NCBI RefSeq assembly: GCF_000759025.1
Contig: NZ_JPOS01000081.1
Coordinates: 1 to 64,000 of the forward strand
Source: Phaeodactylibacter xiamenensis
GTDB lineage: Bacteria; Bacteroidota; Bacteroidia; Chitinophagales; Saprospiraceae
DNA: 64,000 bases
Direction: 5' to 3'
The translations under genes and the position numbers were made by a program. The number at the start of each line of letters is the position of its first letter. Position 1 is the first letter of the stretch. The notes below the pieces were generated by a model, which saw nothing but the letters and a program-made list of their open reading frames with translations, did not search any database and was not told the DNA's origin. Below are positions 1 through 7,368 of the stretch, one piece after another.

Positions 1-190
1 CGTTTGACTGCTACTTGCATTGGGCACGACGACCGCACCAGATCCAGCTGCAGTGCGTTAGATTGAGCTATGTCGGCAATGCCCCGTTAGGGTCAAAATG
101 TCGGAAACCACGAGATAGCACAGTGGGGCCGCGCCGTAGGTGCGGAGGGTGAGCTAAGGGCCTGGATGGAAGGACAATATAGGGGGATGT
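1..190. repeat. Interspersed repeat, copy A
   Basis: A ~190-nt block that recurs at 332-521 with an offset of 331 nt and only scattered mismatches (for example gaccgcaccagatccagctg at 31 and 362). It contains CCCCGTTAGGG (82-92) and a 17-nt GC-rich palindrome arm at 129-145. No credible coding sequence is visible in it. It resembles the small non-coding interspersed repeats that lie between genes in Bacteroidota genomes; the family is not identified. Confidence 0.75.
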
Positions 191-330
191 ACTTTCAAGA
201 AATACCCGAGCGGAGCATTGACAAAAGGCATCGCTACGTCCCTTTGTACAATACACATTCCGCACCTACGGCGCGGGGGAAGCTGCGGCTTTACTGTGTT
301 ACCTACCTATAGCCCCTAACGGGGCTTACA
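78..330. repeat. Foldback (REP/MITE-like) structure
   Basis: The 17-nt arm at 129-145 (ccgcgccgtaggtgcgg) is repeated as its exact reverse complement at 260-276, and CCCCGTTAGGG at 82-92 as its reverse complement at 314-324. Between these matches the arms stay partly complementary, so 78-330 can fold into one long imperfect hairpin. This is typical of REP-like or miniature mobile elements. Activity is not inferable from the sequence. Confidence 0.65.
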
Positions 331-331
331 G

Positions 332-521
332 TGATTGACTGCTCCTTACATTGGATAAGATGACCGCACCAGATCCAGCTGCAGTGCGTTAGATTGAGCT
401 ATGTCGGCAATGCCCCGTTAGGGGCAAAATGTCGGTAACCACGAGATAGCACAGCGGGGCCGCGCCGTAGGTGCGGAAGGTGAGCTATGGGCCTGCATGG
501 AAGGAAAATGAGGGAGGATGC
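332..521. repeat. Interspersed repeat, copy B
   Basis: Second copy of the element at 1-190, in the same orientation. It carries a complete GCCCC-GTTA-GGGGC hairpin where copy A has a mismatch. It ends where a fragment of an Rpn-type transposase gene begins at 531. The remaining stretch 578-758 up to the cas6 start shows no recognisable gene. Confidence 0.75.
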
Positions 522-530
522 ACATCCCTA

Positions 531-577
531 TCCTTTCAAAATCCAGAGAATACGCTTAAATTTGAAAAGTGAGTGCG
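531..577 (+). pseudogene. Fragment of Rpn-family transposase gene
   Basis: About 47 nt match 5701-5747 inside the intact Rpn-family gene downstream with only three differences by eye (tcctttcaaaa..cagagaa, then tacgcttaaatttgaaaag). It is an orphan scrap, too short to function. Together with the intact copy it flanks the CRISPR locus in direct orientation. Confidence 0.75.
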
Positions 578-758
578 GGGGCAATGGCTTGAGCATGACT
601 TTGAAAGGGGCGCTGTACAAGACAGCTGGCCAATTGTCATTAGAGCTCATAAAAAGACTTTCCCCCAGTCGATATTGCGTAAGCAGCAAGTGCCACAGTG
701 TAGAAAACAGAAACGATCATAGCCCCTTACCAGGCTGATAGATAAAACAAATGAAGCT

Positions 759-1454
759 TTGACAAAGAGCCCGAACCTCCTCGATATCCCCACGCTGAAA
801 GTCCGGTTCGAGCCCCGGATACAGCCCCGGGAGCTCAATGCCTTCCGTGGGGCTATGGCTGCCAAGGTGGGGCTGGAGCACGAGTGGTTCCACAACCATG
901 ACAATGATGAGAAAGGCAACCGCCGTTACCACTACCGTTATCCGCTGGTGCAATATAGGCTTATGGAAGGCTGCCCGGGCCTGTTCTTTCTGGGTAAAGG
1001 GGCAGATGAGGCGATGCGCCTGTTTGCGCAACCGGATTGGAGCGTAACTTTCACCCGGCAAAAAAGAGAGGCCCATTTGTATGAAATGAAACGGGCTATA
1101 CAACAAATAGGATTGTCCCAAAAAATGCAGCAGTATCGGCTGCGGTCCTGGATTGCCTTTAATCAGGATAATTACAAGCGCTACCAGCAAACACCTGGGC
1201 TCATCGGTCGCCTGGAGCTCATGGAGCGTGCGCTGGCGGGCCAAATCCTGGGCTTAGCGACCGGGCTGGGCTATCAATTCCCGGAGCGTTTTAGCGTTGC
1301 GATCACAGAATGGGAGGGGGCTTCCACGGTCACCTTTTCCAAAAACAAAATGCTGGCTTTCAATGTGTCTTTTCAGACGGATGCGGTGCTGCCATTGCAG
1401 GCGGGCCTTGGCCGTGGTGCCGGGCGGGGCTTTGGGGAGATTGAGATAGGGTAG
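759..1454 (+). CDS. cas6: CRISPR pre-crRNA endonuclease Cas6 (Cas6b-like)
   Basis: Predicted 231-aa RAMP-fold endoribonuclease that would cut the repeat transcript into crRNAs. The N-terminal part has the Bacteroidota Cas6 pattern (AFRGA near 28-32, HEWFHNHDND near 41-50, RYPLVQYR near 60-67), and the C-terminus carries the glycine-rich RAMP loop LGRGAGRGFG near 217-226. Histidines around 41-47 are candidate catalytic residues. The start is a TTG at 759; an ATG at 751 is out of frame and closes after three codons, so the exact N-terminus is uncertain. It is the first gene of the locus, 129 nt before cas1. The assignment rests on the glycine loop, the N-terminal motif and the neighbourhood. 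Confidence 0.82.
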   Translation: MTKSPNLLDIPTLKVRFEPRIQPRELNAFRGAMAAKVGLEHEWFHNHDNDEKGNRRYHYRYPLVQYRLMEGCPGLFFLGKGADEAMRLFAQPDWSVTFTRQKREAHLYEMKRAIQQIGLSQKMQQYRLRSWIAFNQDNYKRYQQTPGLIGRLELMERALAGQILGLATGLGYQFPERFSVAITEWEGASTVTFSKNKMLAFNVSFQTDAVLPLQAGLGRGAGRGFGEIEIG

Positions 1455-1583
1455 TAGGAGTCTTGAGAGATAATATGCCGGAAATTTTCTAATGAAGAAG
1501 TGTAACCTGTGCAGGGTGAATGGCGTAATGCATTGTCGAGGTTGTTCCCCTTGAATAGCCTGGTTTATGAAAAGTAGTAGAAT

Positions 1584-2585
1584 ATGCAGGTCTACCTCGA
1601 CTCCTACGGCGCATTCCTGGGCGTCCGGCACGGCATGTTTTTCGTGAAGCCCAAAGGGGCTGAGGGGCGTGCATTGCCCGTGCGGGAAGTGAAAGCCATC
1701 TTTTTGTCCAAAGGGGTCCGGGTGAGCACGGATGCCTTGCAGCTGGCTATTCAGGAAGACATTCCGGTGGTGCTCACGGATGGGCTCGGCCGGGCAACAG
1801 GGCAGGTCTGGAGCGGGCAGTTTGGGTCTATCTCCACGATACGCAAGCAGCAGGCGCTTTTTTCTATGCACATGGACGGGCTTCAGTATGTGGCGGGGCT
1901 TCTGCAGCGCCGGGCAGCTATGCAATTGGAAAACCTAAGCCTGTGGTCAGAAAAGTACCCGGTGGATGCGGCTTCCTGGGAACGGGGCAAAGCGGTATTG
2001 TCGAGTATCATCAACCGGCACCGGCAGGCTTACAAGTACAAGGATGTCGAATCCCTGAAGGATAGCCTCAGAGGTTGGGAGGGCACTGCCACCCGGCACT
2101 ATTTCCAGCTTATGGGCAGCATCCTGAAACCACCCTTTGTTTTTGATGGGCGCAGCAAAAGGCCTGCTTACGACCCATTCAATGCCCTGCTCAACTACCT
2201 GTACGGCATGCTTTATCCGCTTGTTGAACTGGCACTTATGAAAGCAGGGCTTGACCCCTACACTGGCATCCTGCATGCCGACGAGTACAACCGCCCTACC
2301 TTGGTCTATGATATGATCGAGCCTTACCGGCATTGGGCAGAGTGGGTGGCTATAGAGCTGTGCAATAACGGCAGCCTTGGCCTTTCCGGGTTCGAAGACA
2401 AGGGGCGGGAAGGGTTCTGGCTGGGGCCAAATGGCAAAAACGAGGTCATAGGGGCATTCCTGGCGTACCTAGAAAGCCCCGTGCACTACCACGGCAAGCA
2501 GCGCCGAAGAGCCCTGCATATTGATTTGGACGCTTTGCAACTCGCTGCAAAGCTCCGCGAAAGTGATTTTAAACCCTTTGAATAA
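1584..2585 (+). CDS. cas1: CRISPR integrase Cas1
   Basis: 333-aa spacer integrase subunit; with Cas2 it inserts new spacers at the leader end of the array. The N-terminal beta domain (LDSYGAFLGVRHG) leads to the alpha-helical catalytic domain. The metal ligands of the family are recognisable: Glu166 (in WEGTATRHYF), His231 (in GILHADEYN) and the acidic pair around Asp243/Glu246 (VYDMIEPYRH). Length is normal. Only 5 nt separate its stop from the next gene, so the two are probably co-transcribed. The 129-nt spacer between cas6 and cas1 (1455-1583) has no convincing ORF. Confidence 0.95.
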   Translation: MQVYLDSYGAFLGVRHGMFFVKPKGAEGRALPVREVKAIFLSKGVRVSTDALQLAIQEDIPVVLTDGLGRATGQVWSGQFGSISTIRKQQALFSMHMDGLQYVAGLLQRRAAMQLENLSLWSEKYPVDAASWERGKAVLSSIINRHRQAYKYKDVESLKDSLRGWEGTATRHYFQLMGSILKPPFVFDGRSKRPAYDPFNALLNYLYGMLYPLVELALMKAGLDPYTGILHADEYNRPTLVYDMIEPYRHWAEWVAIELCNNGSLGLSGFEDKGREGFWLGPNGKNEVIGAFLAYLESPVHYHGKQRRRALHIDLDALQLAAKLRESDFKPFE

Positions 2586-2590
2586 ACTTT

Positions 2591-3190
2591 ATGCACATGA
2601 GAAAAATGCTATGCTTTTTACTATCCACTTTCGGTTTTGCCACAGCTGCAACTGCCCAGATCCCCATCATTGACGCCGACGAGCTCATGCGCGCCTTCCA
2701 CGAAGAAGCGGCACACCGGATCGAAGATGAACTCAACGCTTATGAAGAGGAAAACCTCGACACGACAGACTGGATCCCCGAAGCAGACGAGTGGGATCAG
2801 GTTTTCCGCACCTCAGACTGGGAAGCGACCGTGACCGACCGGCCGGAGGGCCCGCGCATCGGCTGCATTTGTATGGACGGCACACCGCAGGACGACAGAG
2901 GGCGGGGCGCCTGTGGCGGTAGAGGCGGCGTGCGATTCTGGCTGCATCAGCAGGGCGACAGTATCTTTATGGACCCCACGATCCGGCACAAAGCGCACCC
3001 GGACCCCTACACAGATGAAGACAAGGAGCGCCTTGCGGCCTACAATGAAAGTAAAGGCACTGCATTTGGCAGCAGCAACAAAAGCGGTATTAGCGGCGAC
3101 TTCAAGGAGATCGTCCTGGTCATGATGGTCTGCCTGACGATTGCTTACGTTGCACGCCTCTATTTTACGCATCAGCCAGAGGAAATATGA
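2591..3190 (+). CDS. Secreted single-pass membrane protein embedded between cas1 and cas2
   Basis: 199-aa protein of unknown function. It has a signal peptide (residues 1-23, ending ATAQ), an acidic region (30-75), a Cys/Gly-rich motif at 91-117 (GCICMDGT, then GRGACGGRGGVRFW; Cys92, Cys94, Cys108), and one C-terminal transmembrane helix (about 173-192) with a short basic/acidic tail. The C-x-DGT ... GAC ... GGV pattern resembles the DUF3761 motif, though this is a by-eye match. Topology suggests an outward-facing domain held in the inner membrane. It starts 5 nt after cas1 and its stop overlaps the cas2 start (ATGA), so it is built into the adaptation operon. An in-frame ATG at 2597 is an alternative start. 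No known Cas family is recognised. Confidence 0.8.
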   Translation: MHMRKMLCFLLSTFGFATAATAQIPIIDADELMRAFHEEAAHRIEDELNAYEEENLDTTDWIPEADEWDQVFRTSDWEATVTDRPEGPRIGCICMDGTPQDDRGRGACGGRGGVRFWLHQQGDSIFMDPTIRHKAHPDPYTDEDKERLAAYNESKGTAFGSSNKSGISGDFKEIVLVMMVCLTIAYVARLYFTHQPEEI

Positions 3191-3492
3191 CGAGCTACTT
3201 CATCAGTTATGATATCAGTCAGGACCGGCTTCGGGATAAATTGGCAAAACTTTTGCAACAAAAAGGGTGCAGGCGCGTACAAAAATCAGTATTTTTCGTA
3301 CCCGATTTCTCAGCTAAAGAGCTAAAAGACCTTAGGGTCAGTGTTGGGCAGTGCCTAAAAAGCAATCTTGATCCACAGGACAGCGTTTTATGTATCCCCG
3401 TAACCAAGAGCCGGTTAGCTGATCTCGTTTGGGAAGGGCAGTCCGCCGGACTGCAACGTTCTTTGAATGACGACTTACATCTGCTGATTTGA
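3187..3492 (+). CDS. cas2: CRISPR adaptation protein Cas2
   Basis: 101-aa ferredoxin-fold partner of Cas1 in the spacer-integration complex. It shows the N-terminal beta strand ending in the conserved aspartate (FISYDIS, Asp9), the RVQKSVFFV second strand and a short C-terminal tail, and it has the family's usual length. Its ATG overlaps the stop of the preceding membrane-protein gene by four bases (ATGA), indicating translational coupling. The array leader follows directly. Confidence 0.93.
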   Translation: MTSYFISYDISQDRLRDKLAKLLQQKGCRRVQKSVFFVPDFSAKELKDLRVSVGQCLKSNLDPQDSVLCIPVTKSRLADLVWEGQSAGLQRSLNDDLHLLI

Positions 3493-3607
3493 TAAAGTGA
3501 CGGTATGATGAGGCGGTGCCGGCAACCGCCTCATTTAGGCTACTGAAGCGCCATTTTTTCAATTGGCGTATTGAAAAAGAAAAGATTATGTATTACATTT
3601 GACACGA
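3493..3607 (+). promoter_or_regulatory. CRISPR leader
   Basis: 115-nt, AT-rich towards its 3' end, lying between cas2 and the first repeat. This is the expected position for the leader that carries the array promoter and the integration site. Assigning the leader to this side is supported by adjacency to cas2 and by the variant repeat at the far end of the array. Confidence 0.65.
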
Positions 3608-4577
3608 CTAGGCGAGCGCATCCAGATAAGTTAGGACTGCGACTGCTTTTTCTTTACCGGGTGAAACTCATTTACTTTTTCTAGGCGAGCGCATCCAGAT
3701 AAGTTAGGACTGCGACTAATATACCTACTGTGTTTAGGAACCGGCCATTTGGCTAGGCGAGCGCATCCAGATAAGTTAGGACTGCGACAGAAACTGGTGC
3801 TCTCAACATCTTGGGAAGTTATTGACTAGGCGAGCGCATCCAGATAAGTTAGGACTGCGACGTCCATATACGCGTATTCGCCGTTAATAGTGTACCCCTA
3901 GGCGAGCGCATCCAGATAAGTTAGGACTGCGACCGCTAGTCTATGAATACGTGCCTCTTACTGACCTGATCCTAGGCGAGCGCATCCAGATAAGTTAGGA
4001 CTGCGACCACGTTCAGCGAACGTTGCTTGATTGTAGTATTTTTCTAGGCGAGCGCATCCAGATAAGTTAGGACTGCGACCTCAGCTTCTCCTTGTTCTCC
4101 TTTTTCTGCTTGTTCCTAGGCGAGCGCATCCAGATAAGTTAGGACTGCGACTACACACAGTCATTGCTAGGTTCTTCCTCTATGTCTAGGCGAGCGCATC
4201 CAGATAAGTTAGGACTGCGACGGACTACGAGCCTTTGTAATGACTTTGAAAGACATGTCTAGGCGAGCGCATCCAGATAAGTTAGGACTGCGACTTCATG
4301 TGTTGTTCTATCATAATTATATGAGTCTTTCTAGGCGAGCGCATCCAGATAAGTTAGGACTGCGACTACATATATATAAGGATATCCATATCTATGTGTA
4401 TCTAGGCGAGCGCATCCAGATAAGTTAGGACTGCGACCGTGACTGGGATTGGCATGACGAAGACCACATAACTAGGCGAGCGCATCCAGATAAGTTAGGA
4501 CTGCGACGGGATTTTTACCATTTACGTAGACGACTTGGCTACTAGGCGAGCGCATCCAGATAAGTTAGGACTGCGAT
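3608..4577 (+). CRISPR. CRISPR array, 14 repeats of 36 nt, 13 spacers of 34-38 nt
   Basis: Repeats begin at 3608, 3681, 3753, 3826, 3898, 3972, 4044, 4116, 4186, 4259, 4331, 4402, 4472 and 4542. The unit starts CTAGGCGAGCGCATCC and ends TTAGGACTGCGAC. All copies are identical except the last, whose final base is T instead of C, which marks the trailer end. Read on the + strand the last eight bases, ACTGCGAC, resemble the 5' crRNA handle known for Thermus type III systems (ATTGCGAC), and the spacer lengths also fit type III. The repeat can form a stem between its bases 10-16 and 27-34 with one bulge. No spacer has an evident target in this window. Confidence 0.98.
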
Positions 4578-4680
4578 CCCGGTTAAGACGACTTACTAAG
4601 GTTCGCCTTTGTGGCTCACCAAGTAAGTCTAAGACCGGGACTAAATCGGCGTTGTTTCTGTCCTGGTTCTGCCGATTTAG
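4577..4680. repeat. Inverted repeats abutting the array end
   Basis: Two consecutive dyads. Arms 4578-4601 and 4619-4639 form an imperfect stem of about 20 bp (CCCGGT...ACTTACT against AGTAAGT...ACCGGG); even the variant last base of the array (T4577) pairs with A4640. Arms 4641-4650 and 4671-4680 (CTAAATCGGC / GCCGATTTAG) are perfect, with a 20-nt loop. This could be a structured RNA, a terminator region without a T-run, or the end of a small mobile element. Confidence 0.55.
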
Positions 4681-5067
4681 CGTAGTATGACAAATTACAT
4701 TTATACTCGGAACGGAGAGGTTTGGGCGTAATGTACAAACCCGACGCACGAGTTTGCCGGTACGCACAGGTATGCCGACATGAAGTCATGGTTGGTCCCA
4801 AACTACTTCGTCGTCGGTATAGTTAATCCAGTTGGAGCGCTCCACAGGTTTCATACAGGAAGCAGAAGTCCCGGTTTTGGTGTAGCCGCTAAGTGTAACG
4901 CAGCGCCCAAAGGGGCCTAATGGGTGAGGGGCTTAGTCGGAAAGCATAAAAAGTATTTACTGCATCGAAAGGGCTTAATTCAAATTTCCTCAGCGTAAGG
5001 TGTTAGATTGAATCAAAATAATTCAAATAAACTGGTTGTTTTCTGTGGTTTCTATTATCTTACAGGC
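4681..5067. other. Non-coding stretch between array and Rpn-type gene
   Basis: No convincing gene is seen. Short minus-strand ORFs exist but overlap each other in different frames and one runs into the last CRISPR repeat. Small dyads recur, such as CATGAAGTCATG at 4779-4790 and GGTTTG/CAAACC around 4720-4740. From about 4985 the sequence (agcgtaaggtgttagattga) faintly recalls the repeat at 31-70. Confidence 0.4.
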
Positions 5068-5970
5068 ATGATACGGCGCGATACACTTTGGAAAGCCCTC
5101 ATCGAGGATTTAATTGAAGATTTCCTGCATTTCTTCTTCCATGCTTACATCAATAAGATTGACCTTGAGCGGGGAGTGACCTTTTTAGACAAAGACCTGG
5201 AACAGATTATGCCGGAAGCGGAGACAAAGCGCCGGCATGCGGACAAGCTTTTCAAAGCCTGGCTTAAAAATGGGCAAGAGCAGTGGTTTTTGGTGCACGT
5301 AGAGGTGCAGGGCTATCCGGATGATCAGTTTGCCTTCCGGATGTACCAGTATTATTACCGCATTCAGGACCGGTATGGTAAACCGGTCACTGCAATAGCG
5401 ATCTATACGGATAATAAACGCGCCTACCACGCAAAAGCCTACAAGGCTGATTTCTTAGGTACGGAACTTATCTACCGTTTTCAATCGTTTGTATTAGCAG
5501 ATTATACAGCAGAGGAATTACGGGCATCCGAAAACCCTTTCGGGTTAGCCCTTGATGCAGCCCGCCTTGCTTTAGACCCCAGGGTTAAAGATGATGACCA
5601 ATTGATGGTCAGCAAGCTGAACTTAATCCGTCACTTACTGTCACGAGGGCTTAGCAAGGTCAAAATTCGCAGGCTGTATAACTTTATCAACATGTACGTG
5701 TCCTTTCAAAATTCAGAGAATACGCTTAAATTTGAAAAGGAAGTGCGAGAAATTACTAAATCAAGGCAACCTATGGGACTGGAAGAAGCTATTTTAAAAG
5801 AAGTGCGTGAACAGGGCATTGAGCAGGAAAAGCAGTTAGCCATCTTACGGGCCTACGAAAATGGTATTGCCACAGCAATGATTGCTAAAATTGTCGACTT
5901 GCCATTGGTCCGGGTGGAATCTGTTATTGCAGCGCAAGAAAAAGGCGACCCTTCGAACGAACCTGAGTAG
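5068..5970 (+). CDS. Rpn-family recombination-promoting nuclease / PD-(D/E)XK transposase-like protein
   Basis: About 300 aa. Rpn proteins are PD-(D/E)XK endonucleases linked to RecA-independent horizontal transfer and often carried as mobile genes. The nuclease core is visible as GVTFLDKDLEQI followed by the E-x-Q strand in HVEVQGYPDDQFAFRMYQYY. The C-terminal part is helical with a possible small DNA-binding helix pair (AYENGIATAMIAKIVDLP). I chose ATG 5068 (MIRRDTLWKALIEDL), which matches the usual family start; an in-frame TTG at 5008 would add 20 atypical residues. Fragments of the same gene lie at 531-577 and, more degenerate, near 5977-6013. Confidence 0.85.
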   Translation: MIRRDTLWKALIEDLIEDFLHFFFHAYINKIDLERGVTFLDKDLEQIMPEAETKRRHADKLFKAWLKNGQEQWFLVHVEVQGYPDDQFAFRMYQYYYRIQDRYGKPVTAIAIYTDNKRAYHAKAYKADFLGTELIYRFQSFVLADYTAEELRASENPFGLALDAARLALDPRVKDDDQLMVSKLNLIRHLLSRGLSKVKIRRLYNFINMYVSFQNSENTLKFEKEVREITKSRQPMGLEEAILKEVREQGIEQEKQLAILRAYENGIATAMIAKIVDLPLVRVESVIAAQEKGDPSNEPE

Positions 5971-6026
5971 GGGGTGGAAAATGCTGTTTTAAAAAAGCGC
6001 ACGAACAGGGTCTGTGCTCTTCCCCC

Positions 6027-6155
6027 CTAAACCTTCATAACCTTAAACACCCGCTCCCCAACCCACACCAAGTACATTCCCGGTCCCAGAAAAGAAAGGT
6101 CCAGCTCAACGCCCTCTGAGAAGTCCTGCTTCAGATGAACCCATCCCAATGGGTT
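6027..6155 (-). pseudogene. Relic of a T9SS C-terminal sorting domain
   Basis: Translation of the minus strand gives 42 codons ending in a stop at 6027-6029: it includes ELDLSFLGPGMYLVWVGERV followed by FKVMKV. This is the typical type A T9SS (Por) sorting-domain ending (LDLS-L-xGMYLVxV...FKVxKV). Upstream in frame is an immediate TAA (6156-6158) and no passenger domain, so it is an orphan fragment. It implies that the genome encodes, or did encode, T9SS cargo, and that DNA was lost here. Confidence 0.75.
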
Positions 6156-6237
6156 TTAAGCAACGAATACATCCCCTACACTTCCAACTTTCCTCCAAAC
6201 ATCCTATCTTCACCACTGACCAACTCGAACCCACTAT

Positions 6238-7308
6238 ATGAAGATTAACCTCAAAAAGGACGCTTTCCTGGGACAGCTCTTTCCCGGCTTAAAGGACGAC
6301 GATTGGCAGGACGATAGCCGACTGGCTCAGTACCTACGCAATGCCTACAGCCGTGGTGGTTACACGCCAGAGGTGAAAATAGAGGACGATATCGTTCAGA
6401 TTTCAGTGGATGAACAAGAGGTCTCCAAAGTCAACAAAGTCTACCAGAGCGCTTTATATCTGGCTTCTAAAGGTGCTTATGACCGCGCTAAAGTAATTAT
6501 CAAGCCTCTCCTTGATGAGGGTACTCAGAACGCTGAGTTATTCCGCGTTTACGGTCAGTGCCTTGCTGAGGAAGGTGACAAGGAAGGCGCTATGAACTAC
6601 CTGATCGATGCCTTAAAGTGGGACCCTAACCATACGGAATCGCTGATCGTGATGGGGAATCTGTACGCCGAAGGGAAAGGTGACCTGGAGACAGCCCAGG
6701 TCTTCTTCGATAAAGTCATGGAGCTGGAGCCGGACAATTACCTTGCCCTTAACAATATCGGTGGCGTACTCTCAAAAAGCGGTCAGCTCGAACAGGGAGC
6801 GGTCTTTTTCAAGCGCGCACTGGAAGCGGAGCCAAACTTTCCCTTTGCGCTTTACGGACTTGCGTTAACCAGCTTTAAAACCGCAGATTACGCTGAATGC
6901 TTTGATTACTGCTGCCGGGCAATGTCCTCAGCGGGAAAAGACGATCAGTTCCGCACGCTTATACGCCCGCTTAGAGGGTTGATGATCGAAACGGCATCGT
7001 ACTATGCGGAAACAGTCGCAGCTGAAGAGCTGTACCATAGCCTGCATCAAGAACTGGAAAATGCCACAGGCAGGCTGATCGAGATAGAACCAAGCGACAA
7101 TATCCCTACCGCTGCTAAATTGGAGGTGGCGGAATACAAAAAACGGGATGTTCACCGTGTGCTATACAAGCCAAAGTATACTGCTGTAGCTCACCTGATC
7201 ATGCATGAGATGATTCACTTGGAATTGATTATGGAGGCTCGGGAAATTGACGAAAACCAGCTATTTTCCCGGCCATTACACAACCAACAGCGCGGAACGG
7301 CGCGATGA
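6238..7308 (+). CDS. TPR protein with HExxH motif, probably frameshifted at its 3' end
   Basis: 356 aa as read. An acidic N-terminal segment is followed by TPR-like helical repeats (about 65-235), a linker and a zinc-protease-like HEMIHLELIMEARE motif (HExxH at 323-327). After DENQLF the reading ends abruptly in SRPLHNQQRGTAR. Reading one frame over after the T-run near 7264-7269 continues as a further ~35 residues whose stop (7370-7372) overlaps the aacS start as ATGA. A one-base frameshift is therefore likely. The function and the exact family are not known to me; a metal-dependent peptidase or a degenerate one is inference. Confidence 0.65.
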   Translation: MKINLKKDAFLGQLFPGLKDDDWQDDSRLAQYLRNAYSRGGYTPEVKIEDDIVQISVDEQEVSKVNKVYQSALYLASKGAYDRAKVIIKPLLDEGTQNAELFRVYGQCLAEEGDKEGAMNYLIDALKWDPNHTESLIVMGNLYAEGKGDLETAQVFFDKVMELEPDNYLALNNIGGVLSKSGQLEQGAVFFKRALEAEPNFPFALYGLALTSFKTADYAECFDYCCRAMSSAGKDDQFRTLIRPLRGLMIETASYYAETVAAEELYHSLHQELENATGRLIEIEPSDNIPTAAKLEVAEYKKRDVHRVLYKPKYTAVAHLIMHEMIHLELIMEAREIDENQLFSRPLHNQQRGTAR

Positions 7309-7368
7309 TTTTTCGCACCTTTTCTCTGATGGGGCGGAATCCAGCCGTGGCGCGGTAAAACCAAATTT

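Noticed and set aside
68-265. 65-aa minus-strand ORF in the left repeats
   Set aside because: Lies wholly in the foldback repeat; composition reflects the palindromic arms and not a protein.
487-738. 83-aa plus-strand ORF before cas6
   Set aside because: Made of repeat copy B plus the Rpn fragment read out of its natural frame; no cas-like motif.
1455-1583. Possible reverse-transcriptase remnant between cas6 and cas1
   Set aside because: Considered because RT-Cas1 fusions occur with Cas6 in type III loci, but the 129 nt show no RT motif and several stops in all frames.
717-1925. Long minus-strand ORFs opposite cas6 and cas1 (175 and 223 aa)
   Set aside because: Shadows of strongly supported plus-strand cas genes in GC-rich codons.
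4367-4401. Spacer as a remnant of a second, degenerate repeat family
   Set aside because: Its boundaries are exact repeats on both sides and its length is that of the other spacers; it is simply a palindromic spacer.
4240-4428. Plus-strand 62-aa ORF with repeated RRAHPDKLGLRLH
   Set aside because: It is a translation of CRISPR repeats and spacers; the amino-acid repetition comes from the 36-nt repeat.
4522-4801. Two minus-strand ORFs (81 and 61 aa) after the array
   Set aside because: They overlap in different frames, one runs into the last CRISPR repeat, and neither shows a recognisable motif. Hairpins explain the region better.
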